Shown here piece after piece: positions 42,757 to 53,390 of a DNA stretch of 64,000 bases. The notes below the pieces were generated by a model. It was not told where the DNA came from and made no database searches. It saw only the letters and a program-made list of their open reading frames with translations. The position numbers and the translations under genes were made by a program. The stretch's first letter is position 1; every line of letters starts with the position of its first letter. The stretch is from Wolfiporia cocos (taxonomy: Eukaryota > Basidiomycota > Agaricomycetes > Polyporales > Phaeolaceae), in NCBI GenBank assembly GCA_029448655.1, contig JACCLO010000010.1, forward strand, positions 620,001 through 684,000, read 5' to 3'.

Positions 42757-45328
42757 ATGGTCGCGAAGCTCTCGCCAGCCCCGACCCTTCCGTGGGGTGC
42801 CTCCGCGCCTCCGCCTCCTCAGAAGCCCTATGCTCCCGAGAAGGCTCTTGATGATGTTCCAGCACTAGGATATGCTCTGCACTTGTTCTTGGCTTCACAT
42901 ATGGTTGAGTCGGAGGAGTACTGTAGGCAGTGCGATCCCGAGGACGAGCATCTGTATTTCGCCACAGGTGTCGGGTTAATTCAATGCTTCAAGGCATTGA
43001 TGTCATTCGAAGATGAGGTGCGTTTGCCAATTCATACCACTATCTTTTGATAGGAATGCTTAAATTTTCATTCAGGACCTGCTCTCGGGACTGAAATGCG
43101 TCCGACACGGAAACGATATTGCTAGTCAACACCGTAAGAAAGCTGCATCACTGCCCACCCGCATCGCAGGGCTTGTCATGGGCTCCCTTAATACATCAGG
43201 AGTCGGCTTTATCAAGAGCATGACGCCGCTCGAGCGCCACGCCGAGCTCGTCTATGCAGAGAGCTTGTTCGAGAAGGTATAGTCAGAGTTGGACAATGTG
43301 GCTCGGCCACCCTCATCAATTACTCTATCAGGCCCTTCTCGGGATTGTTTACTCCGGTGACTGGCTCGCTTTCCTAAAAGAAGCGTGAGTGCTCCGTTGG
43401 ACCGATGATATGTTGGTGCCTACGCCACCCCCGCAGGCTGAACATGCGGACTACAATCAACATCTATCGCCAGCTGGGCAAGTTCATAGAAACCGCCGAT
43501 GCCGAGGCAGTAGCACGGGACGAGGGCCCAGAGGACAAGACGATCGACGCTCACTTCCGCTCGGGCGTGTGGCTTGGCGTGGGCATGTCCAATGTGATAT
43601 TGTCGTTGATGCCGTCAAGGCTGCTTTCGGTGATTGAGCTGTTTGGGTACAAGGGTGACAGGCAAGCAGGCTTGGCATACCTGATGAAGGCGGGCGGATG
43701 GTCCACAGATTCTCCAGAGCCAGCAGTCAGTCTAGGTATGCGGTTTCATTTTGATCATCATGTGCAGCTGCGCTAATGTGTTTTTTAGAGCAGGAAGGAT
43801 TGCGTCGTCCAATCTGTGACATGTCCCTTCTTATATTCCATCTCGTCTTGTCCAGTGTCACTTTCGAAGGTGTGGACATTGCACTAGCGCAGAGGATTCT
43901 CGAATACCACGCAAAGCGCTATCCCAATGGTGCATGATCTGTCCATCCCTTTACACCGAGGCACTCATCTGATACTGATGAGCCAGGTGTATTCTTCTTG
44001 TTTGGGCAGGGTCGGTTGAGCCTTTGTCGAGGCCAACCCGCCCAAGCGATTGAGTTCTACCAAAAGGCCATGGAAGCCCAAGATCAATATAAGAACATGC
44101 ACCACATATCTCACTGGGAGATTGCTGTCGCCCAACTCGCCTTGTGGAATATCCCGGCATCATTACAGAGTTGGCAAGCGCTTGCTTCCGAGGCGACAGT
44201 AAGGCATCTCTATCCATTCTTCTCGTCACAGCCATTGATCTACTTGCAGTGGTCCAAAGCGACATATACATATAGCGTAGCCGTCTGCTTACTGCAACTT
44301 GGCGGCGATAAGCACCGGGAAGAGGCCTCGCAACTCCTGGCCAAAGTCCCCACTTTGCGCCAGCGCATCGCCGGGAAGTCCATTCCCTTTGAGGTAACCC
44401 CCTTCGACATTTCCCCCGACCATCCCTCCGCTCACCTGCGCTCGCTTACAGAAATTTGCCGCCCGCAAAGCGCGCAAGTTCCAAGACCAAGGCGGGCGCC
44501 TCGCCCTTCCCGCGCTCGAGCTCGCGTACATCTTCCTCGCGATCTACCGCGCGCCACGCGCGTCGATTGTCGCAAGCATGCTGCCCGCGATTGGGGAACT
44601 CCTCGTCAAGCTCAAGGCGGACAGCGAGGACCCGTCCAAGTACGGGAACGGGCAGGGGTACTGGGACGATCTCTGCCTCGCGCACTTCTTGCAGGGCGTC
44701 TGTCTGCGATACGTCGCGTATCCGGTGGGTCGGGAGCTTCGAGCGCGTCGCAATGTGGGCTGAGGAATATGACACGGTAGGGCGCCGAGGCGATCGTTGA
44801 CCTCAACGAGGAAGTGGCAATCTCGTCAGCTGATGCTGAGCGACAGGCCTTGCTCGCATTCGAGTCGGTCTTTGCAGACAGTTCGAAGATCGTCTTCGAC
44901 CATTATTTGATTTATTACGCTCGTGAGTTCTTACACTACTTGGAACCCATCGTTATTTAACCTGCGATAGATTATGAGTATGGTCGGCTGTTGGCGTGCA
45001 AGGGGGACAAGGCCGGCGCCCGTCAACATCTGGAGCTGGTTGCATCAGGTATGTTTTATACTGCCATGCCGCCACATCGAAATCAATTGGCTTGCAATAG
45101 GGAAATCATTGGACGGGTCGAGTAGCAGAAAGGTGAGATTTCGTATATTGCCATCGGCTGTGCTCTTCTGATGCGAGATGCCTTCGTCCAGGGCAAGTTC
45201 AGTATGGAGGTATGCGTATAAGAGCTCTATTTCCGCTCTGTCTGCTCATACTAACGCTACTGCAGAATGCTTTACACGTCCGTACACACGCGGCTCTTGA
45301 AGCACTAGATTGTAAGGACCGTCTGTAG
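42757..45328 (+). CDS. Iml2/TPR39-type protein (DUF3808), multi-exon
   Basis: The frame runs MVAKLSPAPTLPWG, GYALHLFLASHMVESEEYCR, then helix-rich TPR-like segments: FATGVGLIQCFKALMSFEDE, MTPLERHAELVYAESLFEKA, SGVWLGVGMSNVILSLMP and GVFFLFGQGRLSLCRGQPAQ, ending MENALHVRTHAALEALDC. These match the yeast Iml2 / animal TPR39 family, a TPR-like protein linked to inclusion-body clearance and lipid droplets in yeast. Introns are all 46-60 nt and all phases agree, including an 18-nt exon (45192-45209, GKFSME). I took the ATG at 42757; an in-frame TTG lies 9 nt upstream. It is convergent with the P450 gene. Total length is roughly 620 residues. Confidence 0.85.
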
Positions 45329-45578
45329 CCCATATTCTCTTTCGCCTCATGTTTCATCGCGCTTGATTTCTTTATTTGTATCTGGGCATCTGTACACATT
45401 TGGACATTGTCAGTTGGTTACATAGTCGATACTGCATCACTGCCTCATGCTGTACACCTTTACTCAATGTAGAGTAACACGCGTCACGCAATTCTGCTAC
45501 AAAATCATAGATTTGGCAGTCAGCTACTCCTCGGCCGCAACAGCAAGCACTGAGCACGAATACTCGCTCGTTATGTGA

Positions 45579-47809
45579 TCAGTACCGGGGAACGAGCACC
45601 ACAGGGAGCGCACCCTTCTGAAACGCGAAGAAATCGCGCAACTCATCCCCCCACCGCTTTTGATCATATCCATCAGCGAGCCTCATCTCAAAGCGTTGCA
45701 CCAAATACGCAAGGACCATGCGAAGGGCCAGCAGCGCAACAGGTCTTCCTACACAATTTGCAGGACCGGTAGAGAATGGGATGTAGGCGTTTGTGTTCAG
45801 AACAATAGAGGGGTCGCGGTCGGCGAGCCACCGTTCTGGCCAGAACCTATCAGGTTCTGGCGAGAAGTAGCGCGGGTCGCGTTGTATGACGTATGGCGGG
45901 ACGAGTACTGCCGTTCCTTCGCCGATGACGAGCCTACCAGAGTCAGCATTAGCACACAGGGAGATCATAAGGAGAACTTGTTCCTACTGTGGCGATATCT
46001 GATGAGAGCTGCTCCCGGGAGTAGGTGCCCGTTGAAGCGAAGTAGGTATGGGAGGAAGAAGTCTCAACGCCTCGTTGCTAGTGGTGGAAATGGTGAATCA
46101 GCAATGAAACACTTAACATTCTCATGAACATACATGCAAGCGTTCAGATACTCCATGCTGGCGAGCTTCGCAGCATCGACAGGCTCCCCTTTGCCTGGCG
46201 GGAAAGTAGCGTCTACTTCTTCCCGCAAATGGGCGAGACACGCTGGATTGGAGAGCAGATAATAAGCGGCATTGCATAGTGCCACTGCGGTGGTGTCGGA
46301 GCCTGCAAGCATTGCTGTGACAGCGTTTGTCATGATTACGGGGAATGGCGTGGGCTTGCCATCCTCCGGCTTCTCGTCCAGCTATCGTGATATTCCGTTG
46401 AGTATGAGATAGCACATACGTTGATGCACAGCGTACCAAATGATAGAAGAGATCATTTTGTACTGACCCTTCCTGCAACCGCCTGGTGATTTGCTTGAAG
46501 GCGAATTGTCCGAGTGCTTTCATGTGCTTGCCGACGAAAGGCAAATATGGCAATGCGCGAGCACACCATGGGATTTGCTGCGTTAGTGCAGGAAGACTAT
46601 ATAGGTTCTGGTTGAGTGATTGTCAATCTGTTGCCACCATTAGCTCGACCTACTATAGACCCGACACCATTGTTTGATACATTCCATCTCTGTCACCCTC
46701 ATGCATAAGCTCGAATCCGCCTCCAAATCTGTCAAATGTTTAGGTCATGACAACTATCTGTAGAGTTGTAAAGATTTTGCTCACACCATATCGCCCATAA
46801 AGTCGAATCTAATCGCAGCAAGGTTAGCAAGTTAGCATCACGCATAAAGCACAATCTGCAGAGAGGACGTACGTGAAGTAACTTAGCCATTGTGACAGGT
46901 CTACCTGAGCTTCGTTCCTTTGCTGTTCGGCGCATCTCATTCTGAGCTCTTCAACAAGCTGCGCGGCTCTTCGGATCATGATGGGCTCGTAGTCCTTGAC
47001 TGCAGCCGTTGTAAATGCCCGATTCCAGGTGCGACGCGACTCCGCATGAAGCTCCTTATTACGAGCACCGATGAGATGCCCCTTTGCATTCTTTGCACCT
47101 GCACCCTTCTTCCCTGAAATCCTTCTGCCTTCCCAAACTGACATGCTGTTTAGATCATTGCTGAAATATTGAAACAATCACATACGGGGTCCTTTGGGCA
47201 TTCCATCGGCACCCATGATCCATGGAAGCAGATCCGCATCCACAATAGACAATTCATTTGGACCTGACGAAAGATACGTGAACACTTCGTCGCCCATCTA
47301 TGAGTATTCGATACTCACCAATCCGGACAATCGGCCCGTATACATCATGCACTTGTTTGAAGTACTCGTGTAGTCTACCCTGAGACGTTACATACACAAG
47401 CCACAGCTTTGAGATTTTGCACAGCAATGGACCAGGATAAGCACTCAGTGGATGTCTGCCAGACAGGCGATACTGGAGCACAGAGAGAGAAAGACTACAG
47501 TAGTATATCGAGAATGCGACCAGAGCAGCTTCGAGCAAAGAGCCCTGCAGACCTTGATGTAGAATCGCTGCCCAGCCTGCCGGTAGGATGAGAAAGAAGG
47601 CAGTCAGCTGCAGGAGTTCTGCTGCTTCGCTCCTGAGTAAAAGAGAGATGCTCTTGTAACACAGTACTCAGTATCGAGGAACGCAACATAGAGCCAGAAT
47701 ATGATCATACCCATCCTGTGAATGCACAGAAAAAGATGCTGCTCGCCAAGTTTGTGTTGAAAGACTCAGATGCTCCAATTGCCTGCATATTCGGTATGGT
47801 GCTCCCCAT
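45579..47809 (-). CDS. Cytochrome P450, multi-exon
   Basis: P450 signatures in order: HDVYGPIVRIGPNELSIVDA near the N-terminus, PKGPLWEGRR (C-helix-like), DMVFGGGFELM, AGSDTTA in the I-helix (~46300), EALR (ExxR), FSPEPDRFWPERW (PERF region) and the heme loop FSTGPANCVGRPVA with the cysteine ligand. An N-terminal hydrophobic segment (LTAFFLILPAGWAAIL) suggests membrane anchoring in the ER. The gene has short introns throughout. The start is uncertain: a first exon starting at 47809 joins downstream only through a less usual, longer (~100 nt) intron. Substrate unknown; no other pathway genes are adjacent, so no cluster is evident. A MULE-like element lies ~100 bp upstream of the start. Confidence 0.9.
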
Positions 47810-47912
47810 GAATATGTTGTAAGGAGAGTTTGCTATTGGCTATTCGATATCGGTGTCTGCCAATCTGGTGGAGGAGCTTGACTAGAGGGACGATACGAAG
47901 GAGAGAAGTGGA

Positions 47913-48509
47913 CTTGAGGTTAATTACCCAGCGGGTTTGCGTAGATAAGCGCCAAGTATCACGTGAATATCGACACGTCGGGTGAGCGCCTCTGAGTCTG
48001 CTCGCCCCACTATGATGTGAATTGATGAGGACACAACTTCGTCGTGTAGGGTGCCACGTAGTATGAGCTCTGCCGTACTGTAGCTGATACGGGATGAATA
48101 TTTAATGACTGATTATGGTGCACAGACCGGCTTTGCTCCATATTGAGATGCAGCTGTCAAGTAGCCGTGCATAGGTCAGGCCCAACTGGTAGATGATGCA
48201 CAGGTATAGTTAGGGCGTCGCACGCGCAATTTCTCGTTGAGCTTTGTCGACTCTTTCATATAAGTCAGAATGTATAGCATCCACTTTGCGCCAATTACTA
48301 AGTGGGCAAGCAAGGCATTCGCCCAGTGTACGTACAGTGCTACAATATATGCTTTAGTCCTATGATATATCTGCGGCGCAGTTTTTTCATTATCATAGGG
48401 ATGGGCCGTTCAAAACGTTCAGCGCGCAGAGGCGCTCACCCGCTGCGTCGATATTCACGTGATACTGGGCGCTTATCTACGCAAACCCGCTGGGTAATTA
48501 ACCTCAAGT
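47913..48509. mobile_element. Non-autonomous MULE-like element (MITE, 597 bp)
   Basis: Inverted repeats of about 85 bp: the left arm begins ACTTGAGGTTAATTACCCAG, the right arm is its near-perfect reverse complement ending CTGGGTAATTAACCTCAAGT. The arms diverge after GTATCACGTGAATATCGAC-type sequence and GGGTGAGCGCCTCTG. Flanks are a perfect 9-bp duplication GAGAAGTGG (47904-47912 and 48510-48518). Long TIRs plus 9-bp duplication are the mark of Mutator-like elements. No transposase ORF is inside. Confidence 0.85.
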
Positions 48510-48518
48510 GAGAAGTGG

Positions 48519-49632
48519 AGATCTCCGCTAAAGCATGGCGGCAGCAATGCGCCTCGTTTTCCCAGCTCAGATACAACGAAAAAGATCGCATCAGTTCCAT
48601 GTAAGATAGCTGCGCAAAGATCGCAGACTACTGATATTGACATGTGTGAAAAGAGATTACGATCGCGATACGATCAAAGTGCCCGTGCCACGGGCGCCGT
48701 GTTTTCACACAAACCGATCACACTCCATTCTTAACCATCATCATCATCAGCTAGAAGACGTGCTACTGATGCTCTCAACATTGATACAGTCTTACTGTAT
48801 GCTGTCTGTGGACATACATGGCTTTCTTGTCAGGTGCACTGTCATGAATTTTTAGCCGGAATCCCATGAAATGACATTTGTGAGTGAGCATCAGCACTAA
48901 CTCTAATCTAATCGGTGTGGCAGGTTAGGACGCATAGCATACATGAGTCTTTCCACACATTCCTGTGGTGACAATATATCAAAGCTCGTACTGATAATAT
49001 CATGACCTTGACAAAGCATAGTAGCAATATTCCGCACCCTACTGAATGGGTAGCTTTCATGGATTGAATGCACATTACCTTGCCGACATTGGCACGAACC
49101 TCAGTGATAAAGCAGTTGCTCAGTCATAGTGAACAAAAGGTTCCGATCATCCAAAGTATCCTAATAGCCGAGATCCGGACGTCCTCATGGTGGTGATCGC
49201 CCTGGTATTATGGAAGAATGTCGGGAATCAATCTCAACTTGTGCAGCAGAAACGTCTTTGCAACAGTGCATTGTGGCATAGCTTCGTATCTCACTCTGCT
49301 CCTCTTCAATTGACAGATGCCCGTCCACCACAGAATTGACTCCCGGGAATTCTGGGGATCGTGGCGAAACAGGGTCCTGTCGTCCATGATGATCAGCTCC
49401 CTTTCTCCGATCCACCCCCGCTTTGCCCCACCGCCGACTCCACTCTGCACTACACTGCATGCGAGCTCTTAACAATAGTTGTTCGTATCAGTATTCTCTC
49501 GATGCGCTCCCATACTCTAAGGGGCACACCAAGGATTGTTATGTGCATCATGATGTTTGATGAACGCAAAGCTATAAGACGTTTCAGGACTCCAACGTGG
49601 GTGATTTTCTGCCTCAGTCTAGCACAGACGCT
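48519..49632. other. Gene-free region
   Basis: Short ORFs only; nothing supportable. The 3' part is promoter for the 7TM gene. Confidence 0.45.
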
Positions 49633-50922
49633 ATGGCTGTCTTGATAGCTGGAAATAATGCCAAAGTACCCATTGCTTCCATTGCACTGCAAGGGATTAT
49701 CTACGGTGAGTCGAGGATATCCCTTGTACCATAGTGCGTCCACTCACTACCAACACCGTCGATCCGCACTTACAGGCTTCTCAATATGTATGTTTGGAAT
49801 GACAGTCTGGGTCCTAGCATTTCAACGCCGCCTGAGAGGCAGCTATCTCATGCTATCGACGGCGTTTATACTTTGGGCATTGAGCACTGCTGTTTGTTCT
49901 ATTCGTCGAGCGCTGGCACTCCCCTCCACTGATGGGGATCATTTTCGTAGCGAATGTGCATAGACATCACGCTCACCGTCCGAGCATTCGTTGACCATAT
50001 CGATGAAGGGCCCCTCGGCCCCCAGAGATATCTGTCAACGTTCTCTTCCCCCATGTCTCTGACGGACAACACGATCTATGGGCTACAAACACTGATTGGG
50101 GATGCCGTTGTGGTGCATGAATAGATACTATAGCGTTGCCTGCCGCTGATGCGCTTTCTGATGAAGATATATCGCTGTTACATAGTCTGGCAAAGCTGGT
50201 GGATTATCGCATTCCCCTGTGTCGCTTGGCTTGGCGGCCTAGGTACCGATGCCTTCAGCTATCAGCACCATATTGCATCAATTGACATACACCTAGGGAG
50301 CATGATGTACATTCTGAACATGTTTGCAAGCGGCGTAATCTCGGGCCAGAGAGGCCTGCTGATTTATGCGTTCACATTTGCCGCGAACCTCACAGCCACA
50401 GGTTTGTGCACGATGCTGGGGACGTGGTCTATCAGCTGACGATCCGCTTTACAGTGGCGCTCGCGTACCGCATCTGGCAGGCAGACCGAGATGCAACGAC
50501 TGCGCACGTTCGGCGTAGTAGCCTGCGCCCGGTGCTCATGGTTATCATAGAATCCGGAGCAATCTACACAGCAATCCTGATCCTCGCGCTAATCACCACG
50601 ATGCATGCACTGCAAGCAGAATATGTCGTCAACAGTATCGTAAGTTTTGATTTTACCACTTAGAGACATACTGACGTTGACGTCTATTGACTAGATCCCC
50701 GCTGTCATCTCAATTACATTCAACATGGTTTTCATCCGCATTGGCTTGACACGCCAGCGACGTTTGAGCTCAGGCAGCTCCTCCAGCTTCCCTGTCAGCT
50801 CCGTCATGTTCAAGCCAGGCACTTTGCAAGCTACTCGGAAGCCAAGTCATGCGGAGATATCAGTGGTCGACCGGACGTTTCTGCGCAGCACTGGATCAGA
50901 TGTTGCGGGAATAGAAGTATAG
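49633..50922 (+). CDS. Seven-transmembrane-type protein of a basidiomycete family, multi-exon
   Basis: Exons starting at 49633, 49776, 49951, 50167, about 50453 and about 50696 join as phase-compatible coding sequence of several hydrophobic helices: IALQGIIYGFSICMFGMTVW, YLMLSTAFILWALSTARMC, YRCYIVWQSWWIIAFPCVAW, LNMFASGVISGQRGLLIYAF, AGIYTAILILALITTMH-like and IPAVISITFNMVFIRIGL. The YRCYIVW motif after the second extracellular part and the FIRIGL end of the last helix are typical of the large basidiomycete 7TM-like membrane protein group; function unknown. The C-tail is Ser-rich and cytosolic. An internal intron at about 50219 is possible, so the middle may be slightly wrong. Confidence 0.75.
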
Positions 50923-51408
50923 AAGTTAGAAGGGATGTACGTTTATTAAGCGAGCCAGGTGAAGAGCGCTCACAGGCTGTGTACTTTTGAAGTTGCTTAT
51001 AGATTGAAGAACACGTATATTTATATTTTTTGTACGCAAGTCATCCGTGCCTGAGTGGACTGCATTGCTTTGTGAGTGTCGTTCAAATCGAGTTCGTGAG
51101 TTTGAGAAACCAGGTGTATCGAGCCAATGTTCGCTTCGAGCTTGGTCACCTTTTGAGCATGTCAGGAAACGCAGCTCGCTGAAGACTACGTCGATTCTCC
51201 AAATCCAAATATGATTGGACTGACGTATTACTAATTGACCGGAACGATCTTATACGAAGAATATCTTAAGACGATGGCCTCGCTATCAGAAATATTCATT
51301 ACTGATTCAGATATATATTCCGGTATACTGATCTGGCTCAACTTTTCGCAAACGAGGACAAACGAAACACACGCAAGCGATTTATGCTTCTTTGTGACAT
51401 ATTACATA
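50923..51408. other. Intergenic region
   Basis: Convergent 3' flanks of the 7TM gene and the hypothetical gene; nothing else seen. Confidence 0.5.
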
Positions 51409-51972
51409 CTAGATCTTCCAGAATTCCAGTGCAATAGCTCCTTGTTCAAACGGATACCCACCAGCTCCAGACTCTGCTACTCGTCTGCATTCCTTCACCG
51501 CTGCTCGAAGCTCATTGACTGCTCCCCGTGCCTCCGAAAGATCAGTTACCCTACCACCATCCATCTCTTCTCTCGAACTCTGAATTGCCTGGCTTATGTC
51601 TGCATCGATCGATGCCAACGTATACTCGAGTTCGCTCCCTTCATCCCACTGAATCCCCCTGGTACATCGCACCACTATCGCGAGGCTTCTAAGGCTTGCG
51701 AAGCCGAGCCCCGCCCCATATGAAGCTCTGATTCTTGACAATATGTGCGTGAGCTCCTCTGTTGGTGCTATGGCGCCATCATCACTTTTTTGAGTGAACA
51801 ACTCGGCGTGTATGGGCTTGAGTATGGCTTTGGACTGTAGAAGCCGCTGCCGCGCGGTGTTGGTGAATTTTGCTGCGATAGAAGGTGGGCTTGCTGCTAA
51901 TGTGCCCCGCACAACAGCGCGCAAACTGGAACGAAGATTTACAATTAGCGAGGCTTGCGCAAGCAGTGCCAT
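51409..51972 (-). CDS. Hypothetical protein
   Basis: A 187-codon open frame from ATG at 51972 (MALLAQASLIVNLRSSLRA) to a stop at 51409. It is helical with mixed composition and no recognised domain. A possible extra 5' exon around 52050-52260 could not be joined convincingly: the frame in between carries a stop and no good splice site was found. It is a likely but poorly defined gene. Confidence 0.4.
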   Translation of the reverse strand: MALLAQASLIVNLRSSLRAVVRGTLAASPPSIAAKFTNTARQRLLQSKAILKPIHAELFTQKSDDGAIAPTEELTHILSRIRASYGAGLGFASLRSLAIVVRCTRGIQWDEGSELEYTLASIDADISQAIQSSREEMDGGRVTDLSEARGAVNELRAAVKECRRVAESGAGGYPFEQGAIALEFWKI

Positions 51973-53390
51973 GGGCGGTTGTGACGAACTCGTCAATAGT
52001 GGCGTTCGCGATGAATGTGTCAGTCATGAGGTTCCTGAAGTTGAATGGGGCATTAGCTTTCGACAAATTTTTCGCCGAGAACAGGAGCTCACACATGTCC
52101 TAGACGAGCGGTGCAGGAACGTGCTGGGAAAGACGTTGGGGCGGGCATTATCTATTGGTAAGCTATGCTCGGTCTTGTAGCTCACAATAGATACGCGCTG
52201 AGGCATCTTTATAACACGACGAAGTGTTCTCCGCTCAGAATGTGTGATGGTCCTGCGCACTTAATATGACAGTGCGGTCAACAAGTCAAATCTTCCCGCA
52301 TACATTGGACGCTGGCTCCACGCTGTGAATAATCAAACACTCTTCGCCGACCAAGCAACGTCACCTCCGGTCAATAAAGTCATGACCGATGTCATATTCA
52401 GATTGTATCGTCTCAGGGATCCAGTTATATCTGTAGAAAGGCGATGAAATTGCCTGGACACGGCGAGACGACAGCTCGGTACAGGAGAACAGACCGACTT
52501 GGTTCACCTCTGTTAGATGGATACGTGGATGGCGTGCTATCATACCCCCTTATTCTTTCCTTCCTATTGTGGACCGGTGCTAAGGAGTAGCGGACTTACG
52601 ATACGAATCGGAACATGAAGTTGCTATAGCTGATGTGGCTGAGGAACCACAGGGAGAGATCGTCTGATTTGCTTGATGTTCCTGTCAGCTCGACGCCCTG
52701 TACATCATGCGGTGACCAATAGCACGCCCACCACGTCTTGTCGCAAGCGGCTTGGGCCAGTTATCACCACCGCAATGTGATCGCGGAGATGCATGTTCCA
52801 ACCGCGCAATCCGCATTGGTATCACAACTACTAGTGGCGTCTATGCTATAGCGCTCCCTGCTCTACTTGCGTGAGGGCCGGGATTTCCTCGATGCAGCGA
52901 AGCACACTGACTGCTCTACCTCGTGTTCCTGGTATCCTGAAGTTCCGACGGCACAGCTTCCGTCATCGCCACGTACATAGTCGAAATGCTCTGCATCACG
53001 GATCTTTGGTCGTCGGGGATGTTCCCCGTGCACACTCAGCTCCAGGGACATCCTACCATATTGAGGCGCGTGCTCTGCTGGCATTCAGTATTAATCCGAT
53101 CCTGAAAATCATCGCAATTCCATGATGATACAGTGAAATTGTTCGGAGGTTATGGCCGCCGAGATCTCTGCAGAGTCGACGTCTCGTTACAAGTACATCA
53201 GGATGCATCCGTGAGGAGATGTGATGAATCAATGTTGCAGTCACTGGAATTTACATTATGTAAGTAGGCGGTGTAAGATCTATCATACAACATGATCGCG
53301 AAAGCAAGTACAGCCAAATGTAATGTGTATCCGACCTATGCAAAGTCCATGTGTATCAAGAATGCAGGACAGCGGTAGATGGGCGCTCGA
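51973..53390. other. Gene-free region, possible 5' exons of the neighbour
   Basis: Short ORFs only. A 104-codon minus-strand frame at 51782-52096 overlaps the start of the hypothetical gene and may contain a 5' exon of it. Confidence 0.35.

Noticed and set aside
44456..44800. Plus-strand ORF of 114 codons, Ser/Arg-rich
   Set aside because: Frame shadow over the exons of the Iml2-type gene.
46064..46553. Two overlapping ORFs in the P450 region
   Set aside because: They are exons of the P450 read through their introns, not separate genes.
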